A stretch of DNA of 59,814 bases from assembly GCA_900618425.1 (NCBI GenBank), contig UZAN01039683.1, positions 51,802 to 111,615 of the forward strand. The letters are read 5' to 3'. The notes below the pieces were generated by a model. That model was not told where the DNA came from. It searched no databases and saw nothing but the letters and a program-made list of their open reading frames with translations. The position numbers and the translations under genes were made by a program. Below, piece after piece: positions 27,943 to 40,500 of the stretch. This stretch comes from Echinostoma caproni. Lineage: Eukaryota > Platyhelminthes > Trematoda > Plagiorchiida > Echinostomatidae. Each line of letters starts with the position of its first letter. Position 1 is the first letter of the stretch.

Positions 27943-29734
27943 CATATATATATCGCATCCCAGTGTTCCTTTGGTGCTCGGGCTGAACGACTTTCTCGCT
28001 TCTTTATCCGTAGGTGACATTTTCGGTGAACTGAGTGGATTGAATCACAGTCCTCACAAAATCATCAGATACGGGGACTAAATACAAGTATGCCCAGGCA
28101 AAAGAATCCAACTGTCCCATGATTATGTCAGTTCCGTGGTTTCACCCAGGATAAAAATTTGCGTTCTGTTGGGATATCGCTCGTATTGAATTCCCGCGAG
28201 ACTTCATAAGTTCTTCATGGAACCAGATCGCCCAGAAGATTGTTCAAGTAAAGTAATCTGTTAGCACACACTCACTCAGATGCAGTGAAGCATTCAGTAC
28301 TCAGTGTACTCTGTTGTTTCTGGTTATGGCATATGCAACTTAAAGGGTGTCAATAAGATTTATTTCAGTGGAGTTTTGAAAGGAATATTTATGGTTTTTG
28401 GTATGAAACTTTAATTTTCATCTTTTAAGAAAAAGTTATTAAGCGTCAAGCATAGTTTACGAAACGATTACATGTTGTAATACATCTGTGGTACTCATAC
28501 ACAAATATGGAACCACTCCCCCCAGGACGGTGGACCTGGAATTCCCCAGGCAAACCACATTTGAGCTGAATTCGATTAACGCAATGATGGCACCATTTTA
28601 CGACAGAACCCGGTTTGTTCTGTTTGTTCGCGGCTGACCAACTGGGTCAAACCGCACGAATCAATAAGTTACTCATCATTCTAGATGGAATATTTCGAAC
28701 CCAATTTGAGCAATATACGTCACACTTTCATACTCGTAAGCTCGACTCCCACCATCAGCCATTTATCGTCACCCTTTTTTGTCAACTTCTTTCTCTAGTA
28801 TATTGGTTGTACAACAGTTCAATACTATTGATGTTCGTGGGTGTATATGTCTTTGTGCATGCGTATAAAGTGGAAGACAGCGGGTGGTTGCGAATGGGTG
28901 GGAAGTTGAATGAGTATGAGTTAGGGAACGAAGCTTACGTCACCAAATTGTTCGTGGATGGTCATGGTAAAACCAATGTTCTAATAATCTGTTTCTCAAC
29001 ACACAAGGGAGGTTGCTGAAGACGGATGATAATCACTCCACGCACACACCCAGAGATATAAACACTCACAAACATCAGTTATACATCAGATAAATGTAAT
29101 TTCCATCCTCAGTAATAATACGCTTTGTAGCAACTAGTATGAACTGGGCTACCGCATTTGGGAGTAAACGTATGGGATACTCCTCTGCAAATTTTTAGTA
29201 TCAGTTCACCCAATATTAATTTAAAATTATTCGTTATGAACAGTGATGTAAGAAGCTGTTTTGCCATTGAGATCACTATTTTGAGAGTACGATTCATAAT
29301 CATGGTGCTACCACTACTAGGTAAAAAAGAAATCCATAGGAGTTTGGAGGATAACATGGAAACATGCAGAATGGATCACTGTGCATGCAATAGGTTATCG
29401 TCTCTATGCACCCTAGGGGTTTTAGATGTGTCATGTTGTCTGTGTGACCCAGATTCGAGGTAAGCTCGTGAACCCGGGCGAAAAGAAAAGCTTGGTGTAA
29501 ATGGTTTGTGGCAAAAACAGTATATTTGATACCCGACACCCGAAAATCACTCAATCAATCAGCTGATCGAAAGCGTTCTGCTCACAATTTTTGTGACGAA
29601 CAGGCGAGATCAGACAAGAAAATAGCGGCTACATAAGAACAATGCAAACGCGTACGTACTACCTCATTCTATACATTTTAAATCGTTATAACTTCAGATG
29701 AATCCAAACAAATGCATTCCACTGGAAACCTCAA
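26653..29734. other. No recognisable gene
   Basis: Contains a (TC)n(TA)n microsatellite at 27909-27953 and a small GC-rich hairpin near 27786-27812 (GCCCCAC paired with GTGGGGC). A 134-codon plus-strand open frame at 28615-29019 has one hydrophobic stretch near residues 55-83 (LFCQLLSLVYWLYNSSILLM) but no family resemblance; its status is unknown. Confidence 0.5.
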
Positions 29735-30110
29735 AAACTGACCGTTACGTATCACCAATAGGATCCGGCCTCTCGAAGGTCTGTCCAATCGGGATGAACT
29801 AATTTATCCATAGGCAAACAAAAGAATGAGTTACAGAGCAAGGATGAACGTTTCGGTGGCTGGAGTTCGGCAGCTTGTGCCCCCGCACCACTCGGGAACG
29901 TGATATCCTTGACCGCCGATTGACTGAGCCTTAGACGAGACCTCGTTCGGCCGGGTAAGAAAGTGAACCACGTCAAGATGGATCCATAACTCGGTTGTGC
30001 TCAAACGTGAATGTTGGAATAAATCATCGCATGAGGGGATTAATTCTTGATCCTCAATAGCCTTGTGAGTTGGTTCCATTGAAACTGAGTTTCCTTCGAC
30101 TAACACCCGT
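29735..30110. repeat. Dispersed repeat, copy 1 (pair of 43120-43510)
   Basis: Same ordered landmarks as the copy in kinesin intron 3: CCGTTACGTATCACC, AGGCAAACAAAAG, GGGAACGTGATATCC, CCTCGTTCGGCC, CACGTCAAGATGG, ACGTGAATGTTGGAAT, and TTCCATTGA near the end. An uninterrupted reverse frame of 91 codons (29831-30106) crosses most of it and could be a remnant of a coding repeat. Confidence 0.55.
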
Positions 30111-33100
30111 GCACAGAATGTCTTCGATCAATTGTTTGATTACGTGATCATCAGTTATTGCAAGACAATTTTCTCCACAAAAAGCATTATGGAACGGTTA
30201 TAGAGGAACGTTTTACCTGAGCTGCTTTGTATTGGCCTAAATTCCATACCAATATATGTAACTGATTTATCTCCAAACCAATATTACTGCTAATTAAACT
30301 GAATTAGGAGGCATGTGACTGAACTGTTCTTTTATTGCAGAAAACTTTGTTTCTCAAATCTCCTGAATCTGTTCCTCATGTTCTTTATCAATGAGTGGTC
30401 TCCTTCCAAGTTTCCAAATGAACTCGATTGAACTTTTCTATCTTAAACAAACACTGCCTTAATCGAACTGTGTCATGCACCGCCAGATAAGCAGTCCCAA
30501 TCAACACGTGTGATTACTCACAGTAAACCAAATTCAAACGATCCTGTTTTGTAAAGCAGCAATCTGCCCAATAACGATTTGAAAGTTCTGTAAAATTTAA
30601 ACTGTGTACCGCTAACTAAAACCATTGAAGATTGGATGTGTCTATAATAGTTGACTATTAAATAAACATTAGAAAGGAGAAAAGAAATATTCAATTATAT
30701 TTGTGATGAATTGAATTGCATTTCGAGCAAAGCGAATAAGAACTAAAAAATGACAGTGAGAACAGTTGTACTGTGCCTTCCAGATTTTAAGTTTAATTGT
30801 CCCATGCTCTATGTGTGCAGAATAATTTTATGCACAAAAATGATTAGTTTAAAAGTTCAACTATGGCGCAAAAATGAGAGTAACTTTGAAACACACCGAT
30901 GCTATTAACTGACGAAAATGAACATGTATCGAACAGGTTTTTCTTTTCGAATAAGGTTTTACGAACTGGTGAACCTGCGCATGCAACAAAGCTAGTGATT
31001 TTTCCAGGGAACCACAAACTATGATTCTTATCATAGTTTGAACATTTTCGCAGTGCTTTCATCGTTCAGTAGTATATACAATACGTTTAAACTTCATAAA
31101 TGAACAGTTCGCTAACCACATCAGTAGTACAAGGAAACTCATAGGTATCATTATGTCTTTGTAGATGTTATGATATGAGTGTCACTACGAGGAAGTTCCT
31201 TGATCCCACTTGCCCTTTAGACGTTTCGTTTGCCTCTCCAATGCACATACAGCCTTTCAATTCCGAACCACTGGTTTCACTTTCTCAACCTGAGTCTCAC
31301 TGTTTGAGCCATGACCGGGACACAAATGTTGTCGGCACCACTCACGAGTCCAGTCAGTGAAAACATACACATCTCGTGCTATTCTTCTTTCATCACACGC
31401 TACTTTAACAACCATAAAAAGTTCTGTGCAGTTAAAATCTTGTAAGTTCCTATTACTATGTTTAATAAGGCCGGTATTTAGTGGAAAAACGTCCAGGGTG
31501 GTCAAACAAGAACCTGGTATGTGGGTATGAATGGCTTGAGCAGAGCACTCGATCGTCTTGGTCGAATTAATTTTCTTAGTTGACAACCTCAGGATTAATA
31601 CGATCACTGAGTGATTTTGCTGATTATCGTAAACAACTAACTGAAATTTCTAACTGAAATTTCATCCCGGACCCCACATTCCTCTCATCCAAATGGGTAA
31701 CTAATCTGCAATAGGGAAGTATACGCTTTTGGTTGTACAAACTAGGATAAATTGGATTACGTTTGTATTACTGACAGACGTAAACACTGCTTTAAAGCAT
31801 TCAGAGTTTCACATAGAGGAATGAAAACGGCTTTTTTTCGATAATTTGTGTCAATCATTGTTTTGCCTGATTCTATTACAATCAACTGTTTCTCCTTCAG
31901 GGTTATATAAAAAATAGGACAGAAGTTGGATAACAAAACAGCATTAAATTCGCGCTTTTTACACGTTAATACGTATTCCATTGCTCGAGGACAGATTATA
32001 AGGCAATTCCTAATTTTTGTGGTCAGAAAACATACTGAAATCAAATTGTCACGTGCATTTTAAGCGCAAAAGCCATTTGGTCTACAAACCAAATGTCTAT
32101 GTGCAATAAAATAACGGCAAAGCCGCGAAATCCTAGTCGAAGACGCCTCGTTAATTCGCTGACTACCTCGTCCACATTTTGGGATTTTGAATAATTCGGT
32201 GAAGCATTTTTCCACTCTGCGTTTCAAGCAAAATAACAGACACATAAGTATACTTACGCAAAAGCTGGTTCTTTGTCTGCTGCACGTCTATCTGTAGCGC
32301 GAGGAACAACTAGACGTTCGTTTTTTTGGTAAGGGTTCATTTGATCAATTTCGTTTCACTCCTGTTTTTTTGTCAACATTGTCTGCTCTCAAATCCCGCA
32401 TAGTCTGAAGTTCATAAAATGAAACTGATTTTAGAAAAACCGCTTCAAACCTTTTAGCAGCAGAGTCGACTCCTTCTTGTCCATTCTCACCCACCCGGTG
32501 ATGGTTTCAACTCAGCCTTTTTTATCCGTCTTTTTCTATCCACAACCTGATCAGTCCCTCTGAAGTAGCAGTCAACAGCTCGCAATCGAATCGATAGGAA
32601 ACGGACATTTCAGTAGTAGTATCTCATTTATTTATTTCCTGTGATACCAGAGGGACATAGGAAATTAAAACTCATTGGTGAAACTTATTACTTACATAAA
32701 ACAAGGCTAAACTGTTGTCCGAATATACTATTGTCGTATGCTTTTTCAAAAGACAGCAGTCTGACAGTCCGTTCTTGACGATCTTATTCCTTGTTCATTG
32801 GTTATGCTTCGTTCAAATGGAGATGTAATCGACTGAGAAGATTAGTTTTAGTAATACTGTGATATAGGTTGGAAGCAAAAACTAATGATAAGCACTTCGT
32901 CAATGATTTTCTCTCTCTCTTTCTCTCTCTGAATAATTAAATCGTCAACTTCATATTGAAAAAAAAATCAAAAATCGAAGGTATCGCAATCTCTGTGCTC
33001 CCCTAATGTCTATGAAAACTCCAGGGAAAACCTTGAAAGAAATAGAACAGGAGGGAAGGAATCATTTGTGATAATATATTGATGGCTTATTGTTCTCTGT

Positions 33101-36100
33101 CATACTGTGGTGTCATCGGGTTCCTCAATCGAACTGTCCGGAACATTGATTGTTTCCCTACTCTACTATGGTAACTATTTGCTAGGTTTTCTCTGGTCAG
33201 ATATCAGCAAATAAAACGCTGTAGGCATTGACATTGCTCTCCGCTGGTCATTTTGTACCCAATTGTCCCTTTGTCTAGTTCCATTCATTCCCGAGCGACA
33301 CCCAGACACACGGAGGTGCACACGAGCAGAAACGTCATCCCCAAAACTACTTGCAGAAGTGCTCAATGTCGCAGTGACCTCTAATTCTGTATGTTGTTCA
33401 CGTGAGACAATTTCTGACATAAAAATGCTCATTCAAAGGTGAATCAATGCGTTTAGTGATTCAGGCATCAGCCTGTATTGATTGTGTACAACGGAGATGG
33501 AATTCAGCTGCAGTTGGTTAAGCGAAATACTGCATTGTGTCGCAGTTCACGAAACCTAACCCCACTACTCGTAGATCTTTCGTCTTCGTAACGACCTTAG
33601 CAGAAGAGAGACTGTCCTTCCTTTGGACCTAAGATTTCAAAGAAATAACAGTATTTGTAACTAATGCTAACTGTTTGATCAGGAGGAGTAATTGAACGAG
33701 CGCATAAAAATCGATGAAATAAACTTTGAAGTTCACGGTCTGCAGCTTAAACGGAAATCTGTTGTTCATCAACCTAATCATATACAAAACTGACAATGAT
33801 GGCGATAGAATCTCTTGTTTCACGTTCTCTGGTGCAATTCTAGACCCCAGCTTTGGAGATCTGTCACTTACTGACTACCATTACCTTTAATGAACAGAAT
33901 AATTGACCGATGGATGTCTCCATTTAATTTTACCTCTAANCTACTGCAGTATTGATCGATATCTATCTTTTTAAAGTACTTTCTTTGAGGTTATTTGTTG
34001 CTTCACTTTTTTACTATCAAATTTATACAAATACAAATACATTTAAGAACCAAAACACAAATTTTTCAGTTATTCGTACCACTCTCCTCTGGAAAGTGTT
34101 TGATTCTCTTATGGAGAGAATGCATTTTCGACCACTAGATGAGGCTATTTTGGAATCTCATTAAGAATAAGAACGAGTTAACAAACAGGCATTTATGGGC
34201 GTTTAGTCCCTAGCGGCACTGTTAGATGTTCATATATCAACAAGTTAAAAGTGAAGTGAAGATATACAACAGCTAAGACGTATACAGACAATTTGATAGC
34301 GTCTGATTTCGTTCCATAGCTCGCTGTATTTTGGACCAAGTGTGTGCATTGATTGAATTATCTTAGTCTATGTGTTACGGGCTAACTTTAGTGCACTATT
34401 CTTCAGAGGTCATGAAAGAACGGTTAATGTAATTTTGCTCCCAAGGCATAGTACAGGGACGTCATTGTCCCGTTAGTTCCATGCATTCACACAAACACGA
34501 GAAATTGAAAACATCACTCGTCATCAACAGCCCTAGTGCTATCATAAATTAAAGTGATGCAATTCTCTCCACGCTCTGATAGTTTCGCTCGCATCCGTGA
34601 GAATGATCAAAACCGCTACCAATTATAGTATGCATTATCACATATTTTCCCTATAAAATTATTGATCCATCTAAGCCTTTTGTCAACAAGTCGTTAATGT
34701 GAACGTATACAGTGTATGGCTTTTTGTTATTCTGCATGGCTTAAAAGATGGGGCAACTCCAATATTTTGGCATAGCATCCAACGAAAACACGATCTTGGA
34801 TGTGTCGCGAAGTCAGATTGGCGCTCAAGTCACGGCGTTCATGTATTCAATTTACAGATATTTGAACTATGATGCCAAGTCCACTAGCTAAACTCGGATC
34901 TCAACCAACAAATTTCAACCGTGTGGAATTCTTATTATATCTAGCATCACCACGGATTTGATTCTGGTTCAAAGATCTGCATGTTGCTCTTTGAATGCAG
35001 CAATTATCCCCAATTTCTCTGTGCCCTTAGGTTTAAACCTTCTTCCTTCAATCAACTTGTACCCCTTACTGCCCAGTCATTGAATTTTTGCAGTAGAATT
35101 TCTCAGAATAACAAAACCAGTTAGTACGGAATGTCTCACGTTTTCCAGTGTTATAATATTTTACAGTATGTCTACTAGTACACCCCGACATCCTTTCTCT
35201 CCCTCAGATTGTCACTACACCAACTATACCCAATCGGTATTTTACGGTATTGCATTGCTGACAGAGTTACACCACTGTGTCCAATAAAATTAACTCTCAC
35301 AAGAAGTGTTTCCACAATCAGCAGTTCAAATTTAGACAAGTGATCAGTGTGCTTGTCAGAAAGACCACCGCCAACCTGGTTTGTGTTTCACTTTGTCTTA
35401 CACCAATTTGTCTAACTTATCATCCGTTTGGGTCTGTTTGTGTGTCGCAACTGCACCATCCAGTATCTTTTAAGCCAATTGACGATTAAATCAGTCAGCT
35501 TATTGTCAAAAATCCTTGTTCCAGAAGGAACTAATCAGTAAATTGGTTTTGTAAAGTTTTCCGGAAACGATTTATGTTTATTCGGCCGGTATTGAGTTTG
35601 ACGGAGATTGCATTTCAGTTATTCTGTCATAGTGCGTTTTGATTTTTTATCATACACAAACTGATAGGCACTCGAAATAGAATCAAACGACATTCGCGAA
35701 GTTTTTCTCGGAGGTGAAATTTGTTACATAGATGTGAGCACTGATGTGGAACATTCTGCTACTAGTCGGAACGAATGAAGAGTTGCACCGGGACTGAAAA
35801 AGAGCTATTCAATTACACAACCACTTTTTCACCCCTAACTGACACTCACGGTGGTGAAAACAGTGCAGACGATTCACTTCAAACGATTCAAATCGTTCCG
35901 GGTAAACAGGCGGAAGTTTTGGCAATTGAACTCAAATCTCCGCTATGTATCGACCCATGAAAATGACTCAATTTGTCTGCTTAATTACGCATCTTAAACT
36001 GTGCCGCCAAGACAGAAATTACGAATCACAAAATGCAACCTGGTTTCGTTAATTTGTTGTCCAACTGATGCAAACGTTGTTCATTGAAAATGAAAGGTTT

Positions 36101-37360
36101 GATTGTGATAGTCGTTCTGAAGTGACCCTCAATGTTGCCAGTATCACAGTTATATAGCTCATCAGTGGAATTCTATTTGAGAACTCCTGATTGAATACTC
36201 AAAAAAAAGCAGCAGTACCAATTCGTATTCTATCAACCGTCGGAGTGATCATAATTAGCGAAATTTGTGTGCCATCTCCGTGCTTATTAGCGGTTTGCGA
36301 AATCATCCAGTCTTTCTTGGTCACTGTTTGATAGTGAAAACCCAGTTCAGTCATTCCCAATGATTCAGCAATTTAACTGATACCAATTCCTTTCAGACGT
36401 ATCCGTTACATCATGTCCAAATTTATTTTACATGCAGTCTCCTTAGTACCCTTTTCTTTTACGTATACCATGTGTCGTAATGAACGACTCGATGAAGCAT
36501 GAAGTAGAGGCCTAGTTTATTGAAAGATAAACCGACCGAGAGGGTAATGTATGCAGAACTCAACCTACCACATAAATTAAACTTCGTTTTCCACAGTCTC
36601 TTCTATTTAGCTGCTTCTTAGAGTTATTACCTTACCAGTAAAACGGATCTGTATTTGGCTATTAAATGAGGCCTAAGAAACAGGACTATTGACCAATAGG
36701 CGTTTCAATTCCATTTTTCTTACCCCCCTTGAAGATCAATCTATCCATGATGATTATCGCAAAGAGCCGATCGGTTCCCTGAACTCTTTCCATGATCCCC
36801 TGTTTTTGTTCGTCTGTTCCACCCACCATGGGAACAGGAAGAGAAACGGTGAGATATAAACAGTCTTAACCCGCCCGCCATCCCGAAATGAAGAGATTGC
36901 CAACGGGAGAGAAAGTGAGCCAAACAATAGCCAGAATATCGTGACATTGAGAAACAGCGAGTTGATGCGATCAATTTATAGGTGGCCATGGCACAGGTGA
37001 TTCTTGAATACAGAAAAAATGAATTGAGTGTAATATCCAGTTGAACCACAAACTTTCTTCCATTTAGCTAGTGATATGACAATAATACATCTAGTTTATT
37101 TCAAAGGACAAAGTACAAATTATCAAAATAAAGGTCCATTACTCAATTCTGCATTTACGTCCAGGAGGACTTCGATGTATCTCAGCATGGTGCATGTCAT
37201 CAGGTACCAAACTCAAATTCACTTTTATCACAAAAAAGCATTTTACTTCATCAACTATTTTCGGAAGATAGTGCTTTTCGAATACTGTGAATGCTAATTT
37301 TTCTCAAATAGTGACAATAAATTATGAATTTCGGACCAAATAATAAACTGACCTGTTTTG
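30111..37360. other. Region upstream of the kinesin gene, no recognisable gene
   Basis: AT-rich, with short CT runs (32911-32930) and one unknown base at 33940. The longest open frame is 116 codons (31257-31607, minus) with no motif I know. Any untranslated first exon and promoter of the kinesin gene would lie here or further upstream; I cannot place them. Confidence 0.5.
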
Positions 37361-37401
37361 CATTACTCTCACGATTTTTTTTCACAGCTCTCCAAGAAAT
37401 C
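37361..37401 (+). promoter_or_regulatory. Splice acceptor and short leader before the kinesin start codon
   Basis: A pyrimidine-rich tract containing a run of T ends in CACAG at 37387, only 14 bases before the ATG at 37402. This is a good 3' splice site, so the first coding exon is probably preceded either by an untranslated exon or by a trans-spliced leader. Flatworms use spliced-leader trans-splicing for part of their genes. An in-frame ATG at 37324 would add 26 residues, but kinesin-3 proteins start just before [10 protein letters not shown] and the acceptor would remove that upstream ATG, so 37402 is preferred. Cis- and trans-splicing cannot be separated from DNA alone. Confidence 0.5.
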
Positions 37402-37501
37402 ATGTCTTCCGTTAAAGTTGCTGTCCGAGTTCGACCGTTCAACAAGCGCGAAATCGCTGCGTGCAGCGAGTGTGTCATTCAGATGCAAGATCAGACAACA
37501 T
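37402..37501 (+). CDS. unc-104: Kinesin-3 exon 1 (N-terminus, first motor strand)
   Basis: Encodes residues 1-33 plus one base. It carries the conserved first beta strand [11 protein letters not shown], whose RxRP element contacts the adenine base of the nucleotide in kinesins, followed by a cysteine-rich stretch (C21, C24) and QDQTT. Donor GTAAGT follows directly after a T (phase 1). The reading frame rejoins exon 2 to give TT-L-I-R-R, in line with the TTTIVNP region of KIF1 proteins. Confidence 0.92.
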
Positions 37502-40500
37502 GTAAGTCCATTTTGTCCTTCAATGAGATCTTTGTCACGTGATTGAGAAATCGATTGTTCCTTGGGCTTGGTTGTCAAATAATTAAACCGAGTATTTCAC
37601 TCGTTTTATTACTCTTTTGATTCAACAATTTAGAATCAGTTCCTGTGAAGATGCGTCAACTCCGTTGCGGGTTAACTTTGTCTACAATGATATGCGTCTA
37701 TGATCGACAGTGTTCTTTGTTAAAAACCTAACTGATTCATTTACTGTAAATTAAATCATATTTTCTGTCACACTCACCGGAAGACGGCACCTTAGTGCAA
37801 CCTAGTAAGATCGAAATTTATGCAAATACATGTTCGGTACGACAAAGAATTGTTTGCTAGAGAGCGTAACAAACTAGTGTAAACAGAAATGCCAATTCAA
37901 TGTACCAATATCATCACTCTTTGGTATAAATTTCATATTGAATCTCACTTCTTACCATGCCTAACTGTCGAGTGTATTGTTATTTAACCAAACTCTAAAA
38001 AGCGGAAAATCGGTGAATTCGGTCGGTTGCAGCGGTCCAGCCTCACTAATTGTAAAATAGTATATCGATTTGCTCATAAATAGCTTCAAAAACGTTTTTT
38101 GTTCCAGAAATACTTGTCTTTGGATCATTATTTGGTTTTTTCAAAGTTTCCTTCCAACTATCACGATGATCGATTGCATCATTCCTCTTAGCATTCTCTT
38201 TGACTTCCGTCAGAATTCACTCGGAAGACGTATTTCTAATGAGCTAGATAAATACTCACTCGTACTGAATGCGTTTTCCGGAAAAAATATACTTCGTTAA
38301 AACGAGAAATTGAGTCTGTATTGTTGATATGTTTTTGACATTTTTGTTCTGACTTAACTCAACTAAAGAGCTCAAAATTTCCCACAGAACTCACGAATCG
38401 ACTCGGTTCAATTTGGAAACGTAAGCAATCGAAATATTAGAAAATGGGAACTGCGGTTTTTAATCCTTAAGTGGATACATACCAGTGAGTGAGACTAGCA
38501 ATCTACGATATACTCCCGACCCCTCTAAGACAGTGCACCCACAGTTACCATCCACCGCGAGTGTGGATTCAGTGAGCAAACTCTGTACCCATAGGTGACT
38601 AGTGCAGTCAATCCATAAGCATTGGGTCTGAATGTATCACCAACTTCATCTCCACGATCTCTTCCACTCAAGCAGGACAGGCACACACCCGGGTACCCAT
38701 CGCTCTCCCCCTGTCCCATCCTCAATGATCGACAGCTTCGCATTATCCCAGTCAGCGGAGTTGACTAATTAACTAGTTAAATAGTGCCACTCTTCCCAGT
38801 CAGACAGATTGTTGATAGCATCCAGTTCTTTTGTTTGTTCCATAATGCGCACATTCCTCATAAGGACTCTCGTTCGGTCATTCTTCGTCATACACTCCTT
38901 GAATCTGAAAATCTTATCGTTGCATTAAATTGACGTAATCAAATACGGTCCGTTATCCATCGGTAGCTAACATTTACTTCACCCCGTGTTTGCATATCTG
39001 TCTTTTCCAGAAATCGGATAAACAAAGCACTCAGACATTTGTACTTTGCTTTTTTGGTAAAGCGTCTAATTATAGATCCGGTCGAACAATCGGGAGCCAT
39101 ACACAGTTTATCTGGAATCAGCTAAAGCAAATCTATAGACTGTTGAGCTCGGTTGTGTCTTGCTGGCGTATGATTTTACAATGGAAATGTGAACCGCATC
39201 ATATTCCGTGTAGGCAGTTTACCGGAGATTGGCAATTGTCATCCTCGTCGGAGTTTTTAAGATGCAAAGGGTAGTTAAAATATTCGGATTGGATCTACAT
39301 GTTTGGTTTTAAAGCTGATGCACCATCGCATCAATTCCTCTTGAGATTGGAAAAATGCCAACAACCCCAAACCCGCGAGTTATTTTACTTTTGTGTACTC
39401 TGAGGACCTCTTCCCATGCTCTCCCCTTTCTGTCAGTAATCCGTCGACCTGGTTCCAAGGAGGCTCCGAAGAGTTTCGAGTACGACTACAGTTACTGGTC
39501 ACACACTTCCGTGAGTGCAACTGCTTATACCATTGAACACACCTCGCGATGTAAATGATACACTCGCTTTACTGATTTAAGTTACTACTGTTGAAAAAAG
39601 TTCCGTCTTTCTGCTCTGAAAGGGCCAAACATCAAAAGTATGGAATTGAATCCCATGATTTTTCATTAAATTTCGTCATGATCATATCACCTGCCCGTAC
39701 ATTTTATCCTCAAATTGGCTACAGAACGCCCCTGATAGATCCAAACTGACAGAGCTGCATAATCTCCAAAAACCTTCGGAATCTGGAAACTGCTCCGTAG
39801 TCTGCGTACTCTTTCCACTACTCTGACACTTTCAGAGGTCATTCGATTTGTTCCATTGACAGAACTCGATGAAAACATTGTAGTCTATTTGGTGGAGGCG
39901 GAGACACACTTGAACCCGCACCTATTTACTCAATTGAAGTCAATAAAAAGATGTACGAAAGAACACTTGGAGTCATATATCTATATTGTTCAAACAAAAT
40001 ATTTCGATTTGCTGATTCCGCAAAAAAAATGAAACGCTAAACTTTTTGTTATTCGGCATATGACCATGGATTTGGGAATTCTGTACATCAGCGGCAGGAC
40101 GTAGTTGCATATCTATCTCAATTATGATCGGACCCGGTATGCCACTAAGGGAGTGCGGGTATTCTACGCACCGTGAATGCTATTACTTGACTCGGTAGGA
40201 TTAACCCCTGTATTTTGTAAACGACTTTTGTCGTGAAAAGATCATAAATATTGCATTTGTCTTGGTAAACGAATTTCTTGACCAATATTTCATACTAACT
40301 GAATTGAGCTGTAAACGCGAAAACTAAATTCTATCCGTACAATTAAGATGTAGACAATAATTGAAATTTGAGAAACAACCATTAATAGAGAATGTAGAAC
40401 GAAATGGTATTGTAAGGACTTTGTCTAGCAGTGTAGCCAACCAAGTGAGTCGCAGCTTTATAGCCGAAAACAAATATAGCTTGTTGATTGGTCTATAAAT

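Noticed and set aside
37324..37401. N-terminal extension of the kinesin from an in-frame upstream ATG
   Set aside because: A strong splice acceptor lies between this ATG and 37402, the extra residues are unlike any kinesin-3 start, and family members begin at the later Met.
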